This document shows positions 42,506-52,157 of a DNA stretch of 64,000 nucleotides, in pieces. The notes beneath the pieces are model-generated. The model had not been told where the DNA came from. It did not search any database and worked only from the letters and a program-made list of their open reading frames with translations. This stretch comes from DASWTL01 sp035575925 (GTDB taxonomy: Bacteria > Bacteroidota > Bacteroidia > Sphingobacteriales > Sphingobacteriaceae), in NCBI GenBank assembly GCA_035575925.1, contig DATLXK010000027.1, forward strand, positions 59,791 to 123,790. Reading direction: 5' to 3'. Position 1 is the stretch's first letter. The number at the start of each line of letters is the position of its first letter. The position numbers and the translations under genes are program-made.

Positions 42506-42967
42506 ATGAAAATTGCCCTTTTCCCAGGTTCTTTTGATCCGGTAACCAAGGCCCATGTGGATATTCTCCGCAGATCAATTTCCTTATTCGATAAAGTAAT
42601 TGTTGGTATTGGTTTAAACAGTACAAAACAACCTTTTCTTGATTCAAAAGTCAGAAAAAAGATTCTTGAAGCTGTTTTTAAAGACGAAGAAAAGATTAAA
42701 GTAACCACGTACGAGGGATTAACGGTAGACTATGCAAAGAAAATAGGCGCATCGTATATCATCCGTGGTATCAGATCAGTTTCTGATTTCGAATATGAAA
42801 AAACCATTGCCCATGTAAATCATGCGCTGGTACCTGAAATTGAAAGTATTTTTATACTGAGCAAACCCGGATACTCATCCATCAGTTCAACCATCGTTCG
42901 CGACATATTGAGAAATAAAGGTGATATAAGCCTTTTTGTGCCTGAAGAAGTAATGCAATTTCTTTAA
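42506..42967 (+). CDS. coaD: Phosphopantetheine adenylyltransferase
   Basis: 153 aa, normal length. ALFPGSFDPVTKAHVDILRRS contains the HxGH-like nucleotide-binding site in the form KAHVD, IIRGIRSVSDFEYE is the substrate-binding motif, and YSSISSTIVRDI (ISSTxxR) closes the site. Penultimate step of CoA synthesis. It converges on the NUDIX gene with a 4-bp overlap. Confidence 0.95.
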   Translation: MKIALFPGSFDPVTKAHVDILRRSISLFDKVIVGIGLNSTKQPFLDSKVRKKILEAVFKDEEKIKVTTYEGLTVDYAKKIGASYIIRGIRSVSDFEYEKTIAHVNHALVPEIESIFILSKPGYSSISSTIVRDILRNKGDISLFVPEEVMQFL

Positions 42968-43581
42968 TCGCTTTCTACAAAACTCAATACGTCTAATATT
43001 AAGGGATATGTATTCTCCTTTACCAAATTAAATTCTGAAATTGCCAACCAGCGTGCTTCGGTAATATTTTCTTCAATCTGGGGTTTTAACTTCGATTGAT
43101 TTTCTGCTTTCATTTTAAACCAGCTGGTTTTCTTCAGATATGGTTTCCCCCCGTTACCATTATATATATGGTAGGTATTACATATTTTATCTCCCAGCTT
43201 TTTAACTTTTATCCCTGTTTCTTCCTCCACTTCCCTTACGGCACAGGTTTTTATTCTTTCAAAATCATCCAGTTTGCCCTTTGGTAAATCCCATTTATCC
43301 TTTCTATAAATAAAAAGAAACTTATTTTCCTCATTGCTAACCAGTCCTCCGGCAGCTTTTATAAAATTTACAGCGGATTTTATTCGCTTTAAAAAGTCCT
43401 TTGCATGTGCTGTGTGTACAAAATATAAAACAGGTAATGGATCGGCCTTTACCCGGTTATAAAAAGTATTAAAATCAAATGATTGACTATCAATCTGTTG
43501 TAACTTTTGTGCCCTTTTGGGGATAAATTCACTGATAATTAGCGTGGTTTGATTGATATAGATTATATATTTTTGAGCCAT
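42964..43581 (-). CDS. NUDIX hydrolase with N-terminal extension
   Basis: 205 aa from the ATG at 43581 (MAQKYIIYINQTTLIISE); an upstream extension to 43713 would run through the pyrE gene. Residues ~85-190 hold the Nudix domain: GKLDDFERIKTCAVREVEEETGI (GX5EX7REUXEEXGI, complete). The N-terminal ~80 residues are a separate small domain typical of the Bacteroidota homologues. Hydrolyses a nucleoside-diphosphate-X compound, substrate unknown. The start codon overlaps the pyrE start codon on the other strand. Confidence 0.88.
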   Translation of the reverse strand: MAQKYIIYINQTTLIISEFIPKRAQKLQQIDSQSFDFNTFYNRVKADPLPVLYFVHTAHAKDFLKRIKSAVNFIKAAGGLVSNEENKFLFIYRKDKWDLPKGKLDDFERIKTCAVREVEEETGIKVKKLGDKICNTYHIYNGNGGKPYLKKTSWFKMKAENQSKLKPQIEENITEARWLAISEFNLVKENTYPLILDVLSFVESD

Positions 43582-44239
43582 GATTAACAAATGTGAGACA
43601 GAACAGAAAGTAGCGGAATTTTTGTTACAAATTAAAGCAATTAAATTACAACCATCCAACCCTTTTACATGGGCTTCTGGGTGGAAATCCCCTGTATATT
43701 GTGATAATCGCATAACTCTTTCCTATCCTTCCATTCGTACTTATATTCGTCAGAATTTATCCGCATTAATTCAGGAGGAATTTGGATCAGTAGGGCTGGT
43801 AGCAGGAGTTGCAACTGCAGGAATCCCACAGGGAGTACTTGTTGCACAAGATCTGGGCTTGCCATTTGCTTATGTCAGAACCACACCTAAAGATCATGGT
43901 GCCGGCAAGCTGATAGAAGGTGAGATATCTGCAGGACAGCGTGTTATAGTAGTTGAAGATCTTATATCTACCGGAAAAAGCAGTTTGCAGGCAGTTGAAG
44001 CACTGCGTGAAGCCGGATGCGAAGTTGCAGGCTTAGTGGCCATATTTAGTTATGGTTTTGATACTGCTGATGAGAACTTTAAAGCGGCTAAATGCCGTTA
44101 TGATACACTTTGTAGTTACGATGCTTTGATATCTTATGCATCAGAGCATAATTTTATACAGCCTCAAGATATTGAACTGTTAAAAAAATGGCGTGAAGAT
44201 CCCGCTGCCTGGGGCGATTTAATTCAACATTCGGTTTAA
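43580..44239 (+). CDS. pyrE: Orotate phosphoribosyltransferase
   Basis: 219 aa. VAEFLLQIKAIKLQPSNPFTWASGWKSPVYCDNR is the OPRT start, VAGVATAGIPQGV and FAYVRTTPKDHGAGKLIEG contact orotate/PRPP, and VIVVEDLISTGKSSLQAVEAL is the PRPP-binding signature. Makes OMP in pyrimidine synthesis. TATTTTTG at 43568-43575 ends 4 bp before the ATG, so the mRNA is probably leaderless. Followed 1 bp later by the SRPBCC gene. Confidence 0.95.
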   Translation: MINKCETEQKVAEFLLQIKAIKLQPSNPFTWASGWKSPVYCDNRITLSYPSIRTYIRQNLSALIQEEFGSVGLVAGVATAGIPQGVLVAQDLGLPFAYVRTTPKDHGAGKLIEGEISAGQRVIVVEDLISTGKSSLQAVEALREAGCEVAGLVAIFSYGFDTADENFKAAKCRYDTLCSYDALISYASEHNFIQPQDIELLKKWREDPAAWGDLIQHSV

Positions 44240-44240
44240 T

Positions 44241-44642
44241 ATGACAGTATTTGAGAGCAAGGCAATAATAAATAAACCATGTGCAGAGGTCTACACATTT
44301 CTTGCAGATTTAAATAATCATCAGCAATTAATGCCCGAAAATGTCTATAACTGGTCATCAACTAAAGATGAAGCCTGGTTTACCATTCAAAACATGGCTA
44401 AGCTTGCCCTTAAAGTTTCTAACCGAATTGAGGATAGCACCATAATTATTGTTCCCGCTGAAGAGGTTCCTTTTAATCTAGAATTGCGCTGGGTTATTTC
44501 TGATAACAACGATTCTTCGTCCACAGCCGTTCTAACCATTTTAGTGGATCTGAATATGATGATGAAAATGCTGGCCAGCGGGCCACTTCAGAAGCTTACA
44601 GATCATCAGACTGAGCAATTAAAACAAATTCATAATTCGTGA
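44241..44642 (+). CDS. SRPBCC (START-like) family protein
   Basis: 133 aa, ATG 1 bp after the pyrE stop, so cotranscribed. FESKAIINKPCAEVYTFLADLNNHQQLMPENVYNW is the beginning of a polyketide-cyclase/START helix-grip fold. Cytoplasmic; ligand unknown. The same pyrE-SRPBCC pairing occurs in relatives. Confidence 0.8.
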   Translation: MTVFESKAIINKPCAEVYTFLADLNNHQQLMPENVYNWSSTKDEAWFTIQNMAKLALKVSNRIEDSTIIIVPAEEVPFNLELRWVISDNNDSSSTAVLTILVDLNMMMKMLASGPLQKLTDHQTEQLKQIHNS

Positions 44643-44807
44643 AATTGTAAAAACACCACTAATTGGAATTCCCGAAATACTGCTATTATTTCAGTATAAC
44701 TACTTTAAATTCAGTCATTTCGTCATTTATTTTATACCTTAATAGACAAAAATTCCGATTTTAAACAACTTTCCGCAGTGGCTGTTGGTTTGATAGGGTT
44801 TAGTACT

Positions 44808-47414
44808 ATGAATTTCAACAATTTTACCATCAAAGCACAGGAAGCTGTACAAAAGGCTTCTGAAATTGCAGCCGGTAATCAGCAGCAGGCTATTGAAACG
44901 GCACATCTTCTTAAAGGTTTACTTACAGTCGATGAGAATGTAGTAGGTTATTTACTTAAAAAACTAAATGTAAACATCAACCGGCTTAACGACATACTTG
45001 ATGCAGAGATAAAAAGCTTTGCCAAAGTATCAGGCAGTGAAATTTATTTATCATCGGCAACCAATAGCGCACTTCAAAAGGCACAGTCTTACCTTAAAGA
45101 ATTTAAGGATGAGTTTGTCTCTGTTGAACATATTCTATTAGGGATCTTAAATTCAGGAGAAAAGGCAAGTACGATACTGAAAGATGCGGGGGTAAATGAA
45201 AAAGATCTTAAAAAAGCAATTACCGGGCTAAGAGGTGATAATCGTGTTACAGATCAGAATGCCGAAGCCACCTATAATGCGCTCAACAAATATGCCCGCA
45301 ACCTGAATGAATATGCAGAATCCGGAAAACTTGATCCTGTAATTGGCCGGGATGAGGAAATACGCAGGGTAATACAAATACTTTCCCGTCGCACCAAAAA
45401 CAATCCTATCCTTATCGGGGAGCCCGGTGTAGGTAAAACTGCCATTGCTGAAGGTATTGCATTTCGCATCATACAAGGTGATGTGCCCGAAAACTTAAAA
45501 AGCAAGATCGTTTATTCGCTTGATATGGGTGCCCTGATTGCAGGTGCAAAATATAAAGGGGAATTTGAAGAGCGCTTAAAAGCGGTGATTAAGGAGGTTA
45601 CACAAAGCGATGGAGAGATCATACTCTTTATTGATGAGATCCATACTCTTGTAGGTGCCGGTGGCGGTGAGGGAGCAATGGACGCAGCTAACATTTTAAA
45701 ACCTGCCCTGGCCCGTGGCGAGTTGAGGGCAATAGGTGCTACCACATTAAACGAATACCAGAAATACCTGGAAAAAGACAAGGCGCTGGAACGCCGGTTT
45801 CAACAGGTGCTGGTTAATGAGCCCGATACCCAGGATGCAATTTCTATTCTGCGGGGATTAAAGGAGCGATATGAAACCCATCATAAAGTGAGGATAAAGG
45901 ATGAGGCCATAATTGCTGCAGTTGAATTATCGCAACGTTATATATCAGATCGTTTTTTACCGGATAAGGCCATTGATTTAATGGATGAGGCTGCTTCAAA
46001 GCTGAGATTGGAGATGGATTCTGTACCTGAAGCAGTAGATGAGCTGAACAGAAAGATTATGCAGCTGGAGATAGAACGCGAAGCCATCAAGCGGGAAAAT
46101 GATGAGAAAAAAGTTAAAGACCTGAGTGAAGACATTGCTAACCTGTCCAATGATAGGGATTCACTGCGTGCGAAATGGCAGGGCGAAAAAGACCGCGTGG
46201 ATGCAATAAACAACAAGCTTGAACAAATAGAGAGCTTTAAGCTCGAAGCGGACCAGGCGGAACGGGCAGGCGACTACGGTAAAGTAGCTGAACTGCGTTA
46301 TGGCAAAATTAAAGAAGCGCAGGATGAAGCTGAAAAGCTAAAGATCGAACTTGAAGACCAACAAAAGAACGAAAGCAGAATGCTTAAGGAAGAAGTAACT
46401 GCGGAAGATATTGCCGGTGTTGTTTCACGCTGGACAGGAATTCCGGTTACCAAAATGATCCAGAGCGAGCGTGAGAAATTGCTGCACCTGGAACAAGAGC
46501 TTCATAAACGTGTTGCTGGTCAACACGAAGCAATTGAAGCAATTTCTGATGCTATTCGCCGATCACGTGCAGGATTGCATGATAAACGAAAACCTATTGG
46601 TTCATTCATTTTTCTGGGAACAACCGGTGTAGGTAAAACCGAATTGGCGAAAGCATTGGCAGAATTCCTGTTTAACGATGAACACAGCATGGTACGGATA
46701 GACATGAGCGAATATCAGGAACGTCATGCAGTGTCGCGCCTGATTGGAGCGCCCCCGGGATATGTGGGATATGATGAAGGGGGGCAGCTTACAGAAGCAG
46801 TCAGAAGAAAACCCTATTCGGTTATTTTGCTTGATGAGATCGAAAAAGCGCACCCGGATGTATTCAATATTTTACTTCAGGTACTGGATGATGGCCGCTT
46901 AACGGACAATAAAGGCCGTGTGGTGAACTTTAAGAATACTATTATCATCATGACCTCCAATATAGGTTCGCATTTAATACAGGAAAATTTCAAAGAACTG
47001 GATGAGGCTAATTCCGATGAGATCATAGCCAAAACCAAGAACCAGTTGTTTGATCTGTTGAAGCAAACCATCAGGCCAGAATTTCTTAACCGGATAGATG
47101 ATCTGATCATGTTCACTCCGCTCGGGCGAAATGAGATCCGTGATATTGTTACCCTTCAGTTTAAAGGAGTTCAAAATACGCTTGCGGAAATGGGTGTGGA
47201 AATTGAAGCTTCTACTGAAGCGTTAGACTGGCTGGCGCAATTAGGGTATGATCCCCAGTTTGGTGCACGCCCTTTAAAGCGCGTTATTCAAAAGCGAATT
47301 CTGAATGAGCTCTCAAAGGATATTCTCGCCGGAAAAGTGGATAAAGACAGCAAGATCAGGCTGGATGTATTTGATAACCAGTTTGTTTTTATAAACACTG
47401 CTGAAAAAGAATAG
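44808..47414 (+). CDS. clpB: ATP-dependent chaperone ClpB
   Basis: 868 aa from the ATG at 44808 (MNFNNFTIKAQEAVQ), the standard ClpB start; an upstream in-frame alternative start (44778) would add ten unlikely residues. N-domain ~1-145, first AAA+ domain with GEPGVGKTAIAEGIA and LFIDEIHTLVGAGG, a coiled-coil M-domain at ~400-520 (distinguishes ClpB from ClpA/C), second AAA+ with GTTGVGKTELAKALAE, GAPPGYVGYDEGGQLTE and LLDEIEKAHPDVFN. Disaggregase working with DnaK. No obvious heat-shock element seen upstream. Confidence 0.96.
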   Translation: MNFNNFTIKAQEAVQKASEIAAGNQQQAIETAHLLKGLLTVDENVVGYLLKKLNVNINRLNDILDAEIKSFAKVSGSEIYLSSATNSALQKAQSYLKEFKDEFVSVEHILLGILNSGEKASTILKDAGVNEKDLKKAITGLRGDNRVTDQNAEATYNALNKYARNLNEYAESGKLDPVIGRDEEIRRVIQILSRRTKNNPILIGEPGVGKTAIAEGIAFRIIQGDVPENLKSKIVYSLDMGALIAGAKYKGEFEERLKAVIKEVTQSDGEIILFIDEIHTLVGAGGGEGAMDAANILKPALARGELRAIGATTLNEYQKYLEKDKALERRFQQVLVNEPDTQDAISILRGLKERYETHHKVRIKDEAIIAAVELSQRYISDRFLPDKAIDLMDEAASKLRLEMDSVPEAVDELNRKIMQLEIEREAIKRENDEKKVKDLSEDIANLSNDRDSLRAKWQGEKDRVDAINNKLEQIESFKLEADQAERAGDYGKVAELRYGKIKEAQDEAEKLKIELEDQQKNESRMLKEEVTAEDIAGVVSRWTGIPVTKMIQSEREKLLHLEQELHKRVAGQHEAIEAISDAIRRSRAGLHDKRKPIGSFIFLGTTGVGKTELAKALAEFLFNDEHSMVRIDMSEYQERHAVSRLIGAPPGYVGYDEGGQLTEAVRRKPYSVILLDEIEKAHPDVFNILLQVLDDGRLTDNKGRVVNFKNTIIIMTSNIGSHLIQENFKELDEANSDEIIAKTKNQLFDLLKQTIRPEFLNRIDDLIMFTPLGRNEIRDIVTLQFKGVQNTLAEMGVEIEASTEALDWLAQLGYDPQFGARPLKRVIQKRILNELSKDILAGKVDKDSKIRLDVFDNQFVFINTAEKE

Positions 47415-47463
47415 TTATAACGTTATGCAGGCTTAACAAATAATCAATAGAAAAATATAAAGA

Positions 47464-49011
47464 ATGCGATTACTGATCTGTTTTTTAATCCTTTTGAGCT
47501 GTGATGCAATTGCTCAGCAGCGGCCTAATATCATCTTTATTATGAGTGATGACCATGATTCAGATGCGATTAGTGCATATAATAAAAAACTGATCAGCAC
47601 TCCCAACATCGACCGGATAGCTAAAGAAGGCATGTTATTTAAACGCGCCTTCGTTGGCAATTCCATATGTGGTCCATCAAGGGCAACGTTGTTAACAGGC
47701 CAGCATTCACATAAAAACGGAGTAATTGATAACAGAAGCCGGCTGGATCCTTCGAAAATTACGATGCCTAAATTATTACAACAAGCCGGATATCAGACAG
47801 CTGTAATTGGCAAGTGGCATTTGCATACCTACCCCACAGGCTTTAATTACTGGAAAATTCTACCCGGCCAGGGATTTTATTTTCAGCCTAAGTTTATCAA
47901 CATGGCTGGCGATACCGTAACTCAAAAGGGATATGCATCAGATGTAATTACTGATGAAGCAATAAACTGGCTTGATACAATTAATAAGGCCAAGCCGTTT
48001 GCATTATTACTTCACCACAAGGCACCACACCGGAATTTTTTTCCACCTTTAAAATATATCCGTGAGTATCAGAACAAAACCTTCCCGGAGCCTGCTACTT
48101 TATACGCCGATACCGTAGGGAAAGGAAGTGCATGGAGGATGCAAACCATGAGCATATTACCGGACATGATGCTCTCAAGTGATTTAAAAGTAGATCCCTT
48201 CTACCTGAAGGATATTCCGGCATTAAAACCAGATTCTGCAGAGGTTGCTTATTACCATGCTATTATGAACCGGATACCTGAACCGGACCGTACGGCAATT
48301 AAAGAGATCTACTCAGAAAGAGGGAAGCTTATTCAGCGTTTAAAGCTAACAGGTAAAGAATTACTTAAGTATAAATACCAGTGGTACATGCAGGATTATT
48401 TAGCTTCTGTAGCCTCAGTTGATGAAAATATCGGCCGTGTACTGGATCATTTAAAACAGACAGGAACAGATAAAAATACCATGATCGTTTATACTTCTGA
48501 TCAGGATTTTTTTCTTGGAGAAAATGGCTGGTTCGACAAACGTTTTATGTATGATGTTTCCATGCATACCCCTTTAATTATAAAATGGCCCGGAGTTATT
48601 AAGCCCGGTACTACAAGCAACGAGATGGTTCAGAATATTGATTTTGCTCCGACACTGCTTGATGCTGCATCTTTAAAAACACCACAATGGATGCATGGAA
48701 AAAGCATTAAGCCATTGTTGCTTAATGCTAAAGCTAAAATAGCGAGGCCCTATTTATATTATCATTTTTACGAATACAATGCTGATCATACAGTATTACC
48801 ACATGTAGGCATACGCGGCAATCGCTATAAGTTGATTTATTTTTATTCAGTAAACGAATGGGAGCTATACGATCTAAAGAATGATCCGCGTGAGCAAACT
48901 AATCTTGCGCACAGCACCAGATATGTAACTATTTTATCCCGAATGAAGCATGAATTAATTAAAATCAGGAAAGAATATGATGATCGGGAACCTGCAGGAG
49001 TGCTAAAATAA
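47464..49011 (+). CDS. Secreted sulfatase (third in window)
   Basis: 515 aa with a short signal peptide (LLICFLILLSCDAIAQ). PNIIFIMSDDHDSDAI gives the metal-binding pair; CGPSRATLLTG holds the formylglycine cysteine (residue 69); AVIGKWHL and YTSDQDFFLGENGWFDKRFMYD complete the site. Pattern close to N-acetylglucosamine-6-sulfatase-like enzymes. It follows clpB by 50 bp but is unlikely to be functionally linked, and lies outside the carbohydrate island. Confidence 0.9.
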   Translation: MRLLICFLILLSCDAIAQQRPNIIFIMSDDHDSDAISAYNKKLISTPNIDRIAKEGMLFKRAFVGNSICGPSRATLLTGQHSHKNGVIDNRSRLDPSKITMPKLLQQAGYQTAVIGKWHLHTYPTGFNYWKILPGQGFYFQPKFINMAGDTVTQKGYASDVITDEAINWLDTINKAKPFALLLHHKAPHRNFFPPLKYIREYQNKTFPEPATLYADTVGKGSAWRMQTMSILPDMMLSSDLKVDPFYLKDIPALKPDSAEVAYYHAIMNRIPEPDRTAIKEIYSERGKLIQRLKLTGKELLKYKYQWYMQDYLASVASVDENIGRVLDHLKQTGTDKNTMIVYTSDQDFFLGENGWFDKRFMYDVSMHTPLIIKWPGVIKPGTTSNEMVQNIDFAPTLLDAASLKTPQWMHGKSIKPLLLNAKAKIARPYLYYHFYEYNADHTVLPHVGIRGNRYKLIYFYSVNEWELYDLKNDPREQTNLAHSTRYVTILSRMKHELIKIRKEYDDREPAGVLK

Positions 49012-49061
49012 TTTTTTAACGGAATTACCAATGCAGATTTACTGTAACAGATTTAATTTCT

Positions 49062-50975
49062 TTAAAAATGGTCTTTATCAGCTACGTTGATTTTCCTGGT
49101 TTCAGTTGTCGCTGTGGTAAAACAGAATGTTGTCCCTTTTCCAAGGGTTGATTCTACGCTTAACTTTCCGCCATTCAGTTCAATAAGTTCTTTACATAAC
49201 GAAAACCCTATTCCGGTTCCCATCTCGCCTCTTGTGCCGCTCTTGCTATAGTGAAATCCAGGATTGAAAAGAAGTGTTAAGTCTTCTTCAGACATACCAA
49301 TACCTGTATCAGACACAGAAATTACCGATCTGTTATCATGAGTTTCAGATGCCGCAGTAATCAAGCCGTTATCCGGAGTAAATTTAATAGCGTTACTTAG
49401 AAGATTTCTTAAAATTATTTTAATATGATGTAGATCTGCTTTTATTTTAAAATCAGGTGCAATATTATTATGTATAGAAATATCTTTTTTCTTGAGTGGA
49501 TGATAAAATTCAAGCTGTATCTCTTGAACTAATGAATATAAGTTAATCTCTGTCGCATTAAAATGCAATCCCTTGGTCTGACTTTTAGCCCAGCTTATTA
49601 AATTATTTAATGTTAAGTCAGCACCAGCTACAATCGGAGCAATTTCACGGATTAAACTTGTTGCTTCATCAACAGTTAAACCATCACTGTGAAAAAGATC
49701 TACCACGCTTTGCAGGTTGCTTATTGGCATTCGCAGATCTTGACCTATAACTCCCAGAAGCTTATCTTTAAGTAAATTGCTTTTATTTAAATTTACAGCT
49801 TGAGACTCAATTAACTTATGCTGTTCTTCTAAAACCAAAATATGATCTTTTAAAGTTTCTGATAGATTTCGTGCTTTAAAAAAATAATAAAACAACAGGC
49901 TAATCAGTCCTATTGCAAGAATAAGTCCTGCCGATAACAACAGGATATACAACTTCTGCGACTTTACAATAATTTCATTAGCGATTTTCTCCTTTTCAGC
50001 ATACTCCAGTTTATTGAGCCGTAAATTCAAGTTAAAGTAAGCATTATATAATGCGGCGCTTTTTCGTTCATTAGTTATTTTAATGCTATCACTAATAGCT
50101 TTGTGCTCAGTTAAATAAATTAATGCATTCCCCACATCCCCTTGTTTTTTATACGTATTTACAACATGTACATACGCCCGCGAAATCACACCTAGAATTC
50201 CCAACTCCTTTGAAAGTGACAACCCTCGTTTTGCATTCATTAAAGCGTTTGAGTAATCAGGGATAGGTTTTTTATTTTCAATTTCAGAATAACCTATATG
50301 GACGGAGGCAAGTAACCTTAAATTTATCGGAGTATACGATTTATAAAGGAGGCAACTATCTAAATATTTTTTTGCCCCTGTTAAATTATTCTGATCAATT
50401 TGCAGGTATCCTAATCTGTAATAGAGAATAGCTATGGCCAATGTGTCTTTTTCTGCTTTAGCCATACTTAAACTCTTCAAAGCTGTTTGTTCAGCTAATT
50501 GTATCCTTTTCTGCCGACGAAGCATATATGATTTTTCTGTAAGAATGGATACCAGGTGTTTTCTTTCTACTGCATACTTACCGGCCTTATTAAAAGATGA
50601 AGTGGCTGCCTTGTAATTACCCAACTCAGTATAATTTCTGCCAATTATGCTATAGGCTTTTACTAAATGGGTTTTATCAGTGAGATTGGCTACTGCATTT
50701 TTTAAATAATATATGCTTATTGGAGGATGAGATTGAGCCCAGTATGTCAATCCGATATTATAAAAACTTACACCAATTCCGTGCTTATAATGGGCAGCCT
50801 TCGCCATAAGTAATGCCTTTTCAGACATTTTTCTTGCCAGGTCCGGGTTAGTCAGATAGATTCGGTATGCACGCTGATTTAATTTATCAACTTCAGTAAT
50901 GGTACTGCACGAAGCCTTAAACCCTATTGTCGCTTGAAAAATAAAAATAAAAACGAAAAGAAACAATCCCCGCAT
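49062..50975 (-). CDS. TPR histidine kinase lacking the phospho-acceptor histidine
   Basis: 637 aa. Signal/TM at ~1-22, several tetratricopeptide repeats over ~30-310, a TM at ~345-367, then a kinase core. The H-box reads LLGVIGQDLRMPISNLQSVV: Gln replaces the histidine that receives phosphate in HDLRxP. The ATPase domain looks intact: NLLSNAIKFTPDNG, DTGIGMSEED, GEMGTGIGFSLCKELI. It may be a pseudokinase acting through a partner, or decayed. No response regulator next to it. It converges on the sulfatase gene. Confidence 0.87.
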   Translation of the reverse strand: MRGLFLFVFIFIFQATIGFKASCSTITEVDKLNQRAYRIYLTNPDLARKMSEKALLMAKAAHYKHGIGVSFYNIGLTYWAQSHPPISIYYLKNAVANLTDKTHLVKAYSIIGRNYTELGNYKAATSSFNKAGKYAVERKHLVSILTEKSYMLRRQKRIQLAEQTALKSLSMAKAEKDTLAIAILYYRLGYLQIDQNNLTGAKKYLDSCLLYKSYTPINLRLLASVHIGYSEIENKKPIPDYSNALMNAKRGLSLSKELGILGVISRAYVHVVNTYKKQGDVGNALIYLTEHKAISDSIKITNERKSAALYNAYFNLNLRLNKLEYAEKEKIANEIIVKSQKLYILLLSAGLILAIGLISLLFYYFFKARNLSETLKDHILVLEEQHKLIESQAVNLNKSNLLKDKLLGVIGQDLRMPISNLQSVVDLFHSDGLTVDEATSLIREIAPIVAGADLTLNNLISWAKSQTKGLHFNATEINLYSLVQEIQLEFYHPLKKKDISIHNNIAPDFKIKADLHHIKIILRNLLSNAIKFTPDNGLITAASETHDNRSVISVSDTGIGMSEEDLTLLFNPGFHYSKSGTRGEMGTGIGFSLCKELIELNGGKLSVESTLGKGTTFCFTTATTETRKINVADKDHF

Positions 50976-51200
50976 CAGAACCTTTAAATATGGTATAATT
51001 ATAATTAAAACTTAAGTATTTTCAAAGTTCTGAATAATTTTTTTTATTGTAAATCATTTACATTCATCATTTTATAGATCCGCTTTTAAAATAAAATCAA
51101 GGCGTTTGAGTTTTTAAAAGTGATATGAGTATGAAGATTATAACGACTTTTTCTGTAATTCCATGTCATTTAGTCTATTTTCGCAATATAACTTTCAACA

Positions 51201-52061
51201 ATGAAGAAACTTTTTAATGGCTTTTTAGCACTCTCACTATTAGCAGTTACCGCTTGTCAGGAAAATAAAAAAACAAATGCAGCTGAACTTTCAGACAGCA
51301 CCATTGCAAGTGAGCAAGGTAGCGAGGCACCTGCTGAACAGATTACAACAGGAAAGGCGGCTGATGCTGCAACTATTACAGGGCGCAAGCAGGTACCTAT
51401 CCTATGCTATCACCAAATCAGAAATTGGATTGCATCAGATGGAAAAGTGGGTAAAGATTACATTGTTCCACCTGCTGAATTTAAGTCTCAGATGAAAATG
51501 CTTGCCGATAGCGGTTATCATACTATTTTACCTGACCAATTGTATAACTATTTAGTTCACGGCGCAAAACTGCCTTCAAAGCCTATTATGCTTACTTTTG
51601 ATGATACAAAGCTTGATCAGTATACTGTTGCGCTGCCTGAATTAAAAAAGCATGGCTTTAAAGGTGTATTTTTTATTATGACGGTTTCTTTAGGGAAAGC
51701 AAATTATATGAGTAAAGCCCAGGTGAAGGAACTATCAGATGGCGGACACGTTATAGGGTCTCATACTTATGATCATCAAAATGTTAAGAAATATAAAGGA
51801 GAAGATTGGATAACGCAAATCGAAAAACCTACAAAAACATTAAAAGAGATTACAGGAAAGGATATCAAGTATTTTGCTTATCCTTTCGGACTATGGAATA
51901 AAGAAGCAATACCTGAATTAAAAAAACGCGGATTCAGCTCGGCGTTTATTTTAGCAGAAAAACGTGATGATAAGGATCCGCTGTTTACTGTACGACGAAT
52001 TATAGCAAGTGGATACTGGAATACTAAAACTTTACGCAACAGTATTGTTAACAGCTTTTAA
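51201..52061 (+). CDS. Polysaccharide deacetylase lipoprotein
   Basis: 286 aa. Lipoprotein signal (FLALSLLAVTAC, Cys19) and a low-complexity linker to ~60, then a NodB domain: IMLTFDDTKLDQY (the usual TFDDG, here TFDDT), GSHTYDHQNVKKY (zinc ligands H..H) and FAYPFGLWN. Removes acetyl groups from a surface glycan or peptidoglycan. Single gene with its own upstream space of ~220 bp. Confidence 0.88.
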   Translation: MKKLFNGFLALSLLAVTACQENKKTNAAELSDSTIASEQGSEAPAEQITTGKAADAATITGRKQVPILCYHQIRNWIASDGKVGKDYIVPPAEFKSQMKMLADSGYHTILPDQLYNYLVHGAKLPSKPIMLTFDDTKLDQYTVALPELKKHGFKGVFFIMTVSLGKANYMSKAQVKELSDGGHVIGSHTYDHQNVKKYKGEDWITQIEKPTKTLKEITGKDIKYFAYPFGLWNKEAIPELKKRGFSSAFILAEKRDDKDPLFTVRRIIASGYWNTKTLRNSIVNSF

Positions 52062-52157
52062 ATCAATAAATTCTATTAATTTAAGCCATACATTATCTTA
52101 AATATCCTGCTGAAGTTTTCAATTAAAATTTGTAAGTTTAATAACAATACAAACGTT

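Noticed and set aside
43582..43713. Longer start for the NUDIX protein
   Set aside because: The extension runs antisense through conserved pyrE codons; the N-terminus MAQKYIIYI at 43581 is more plausible.
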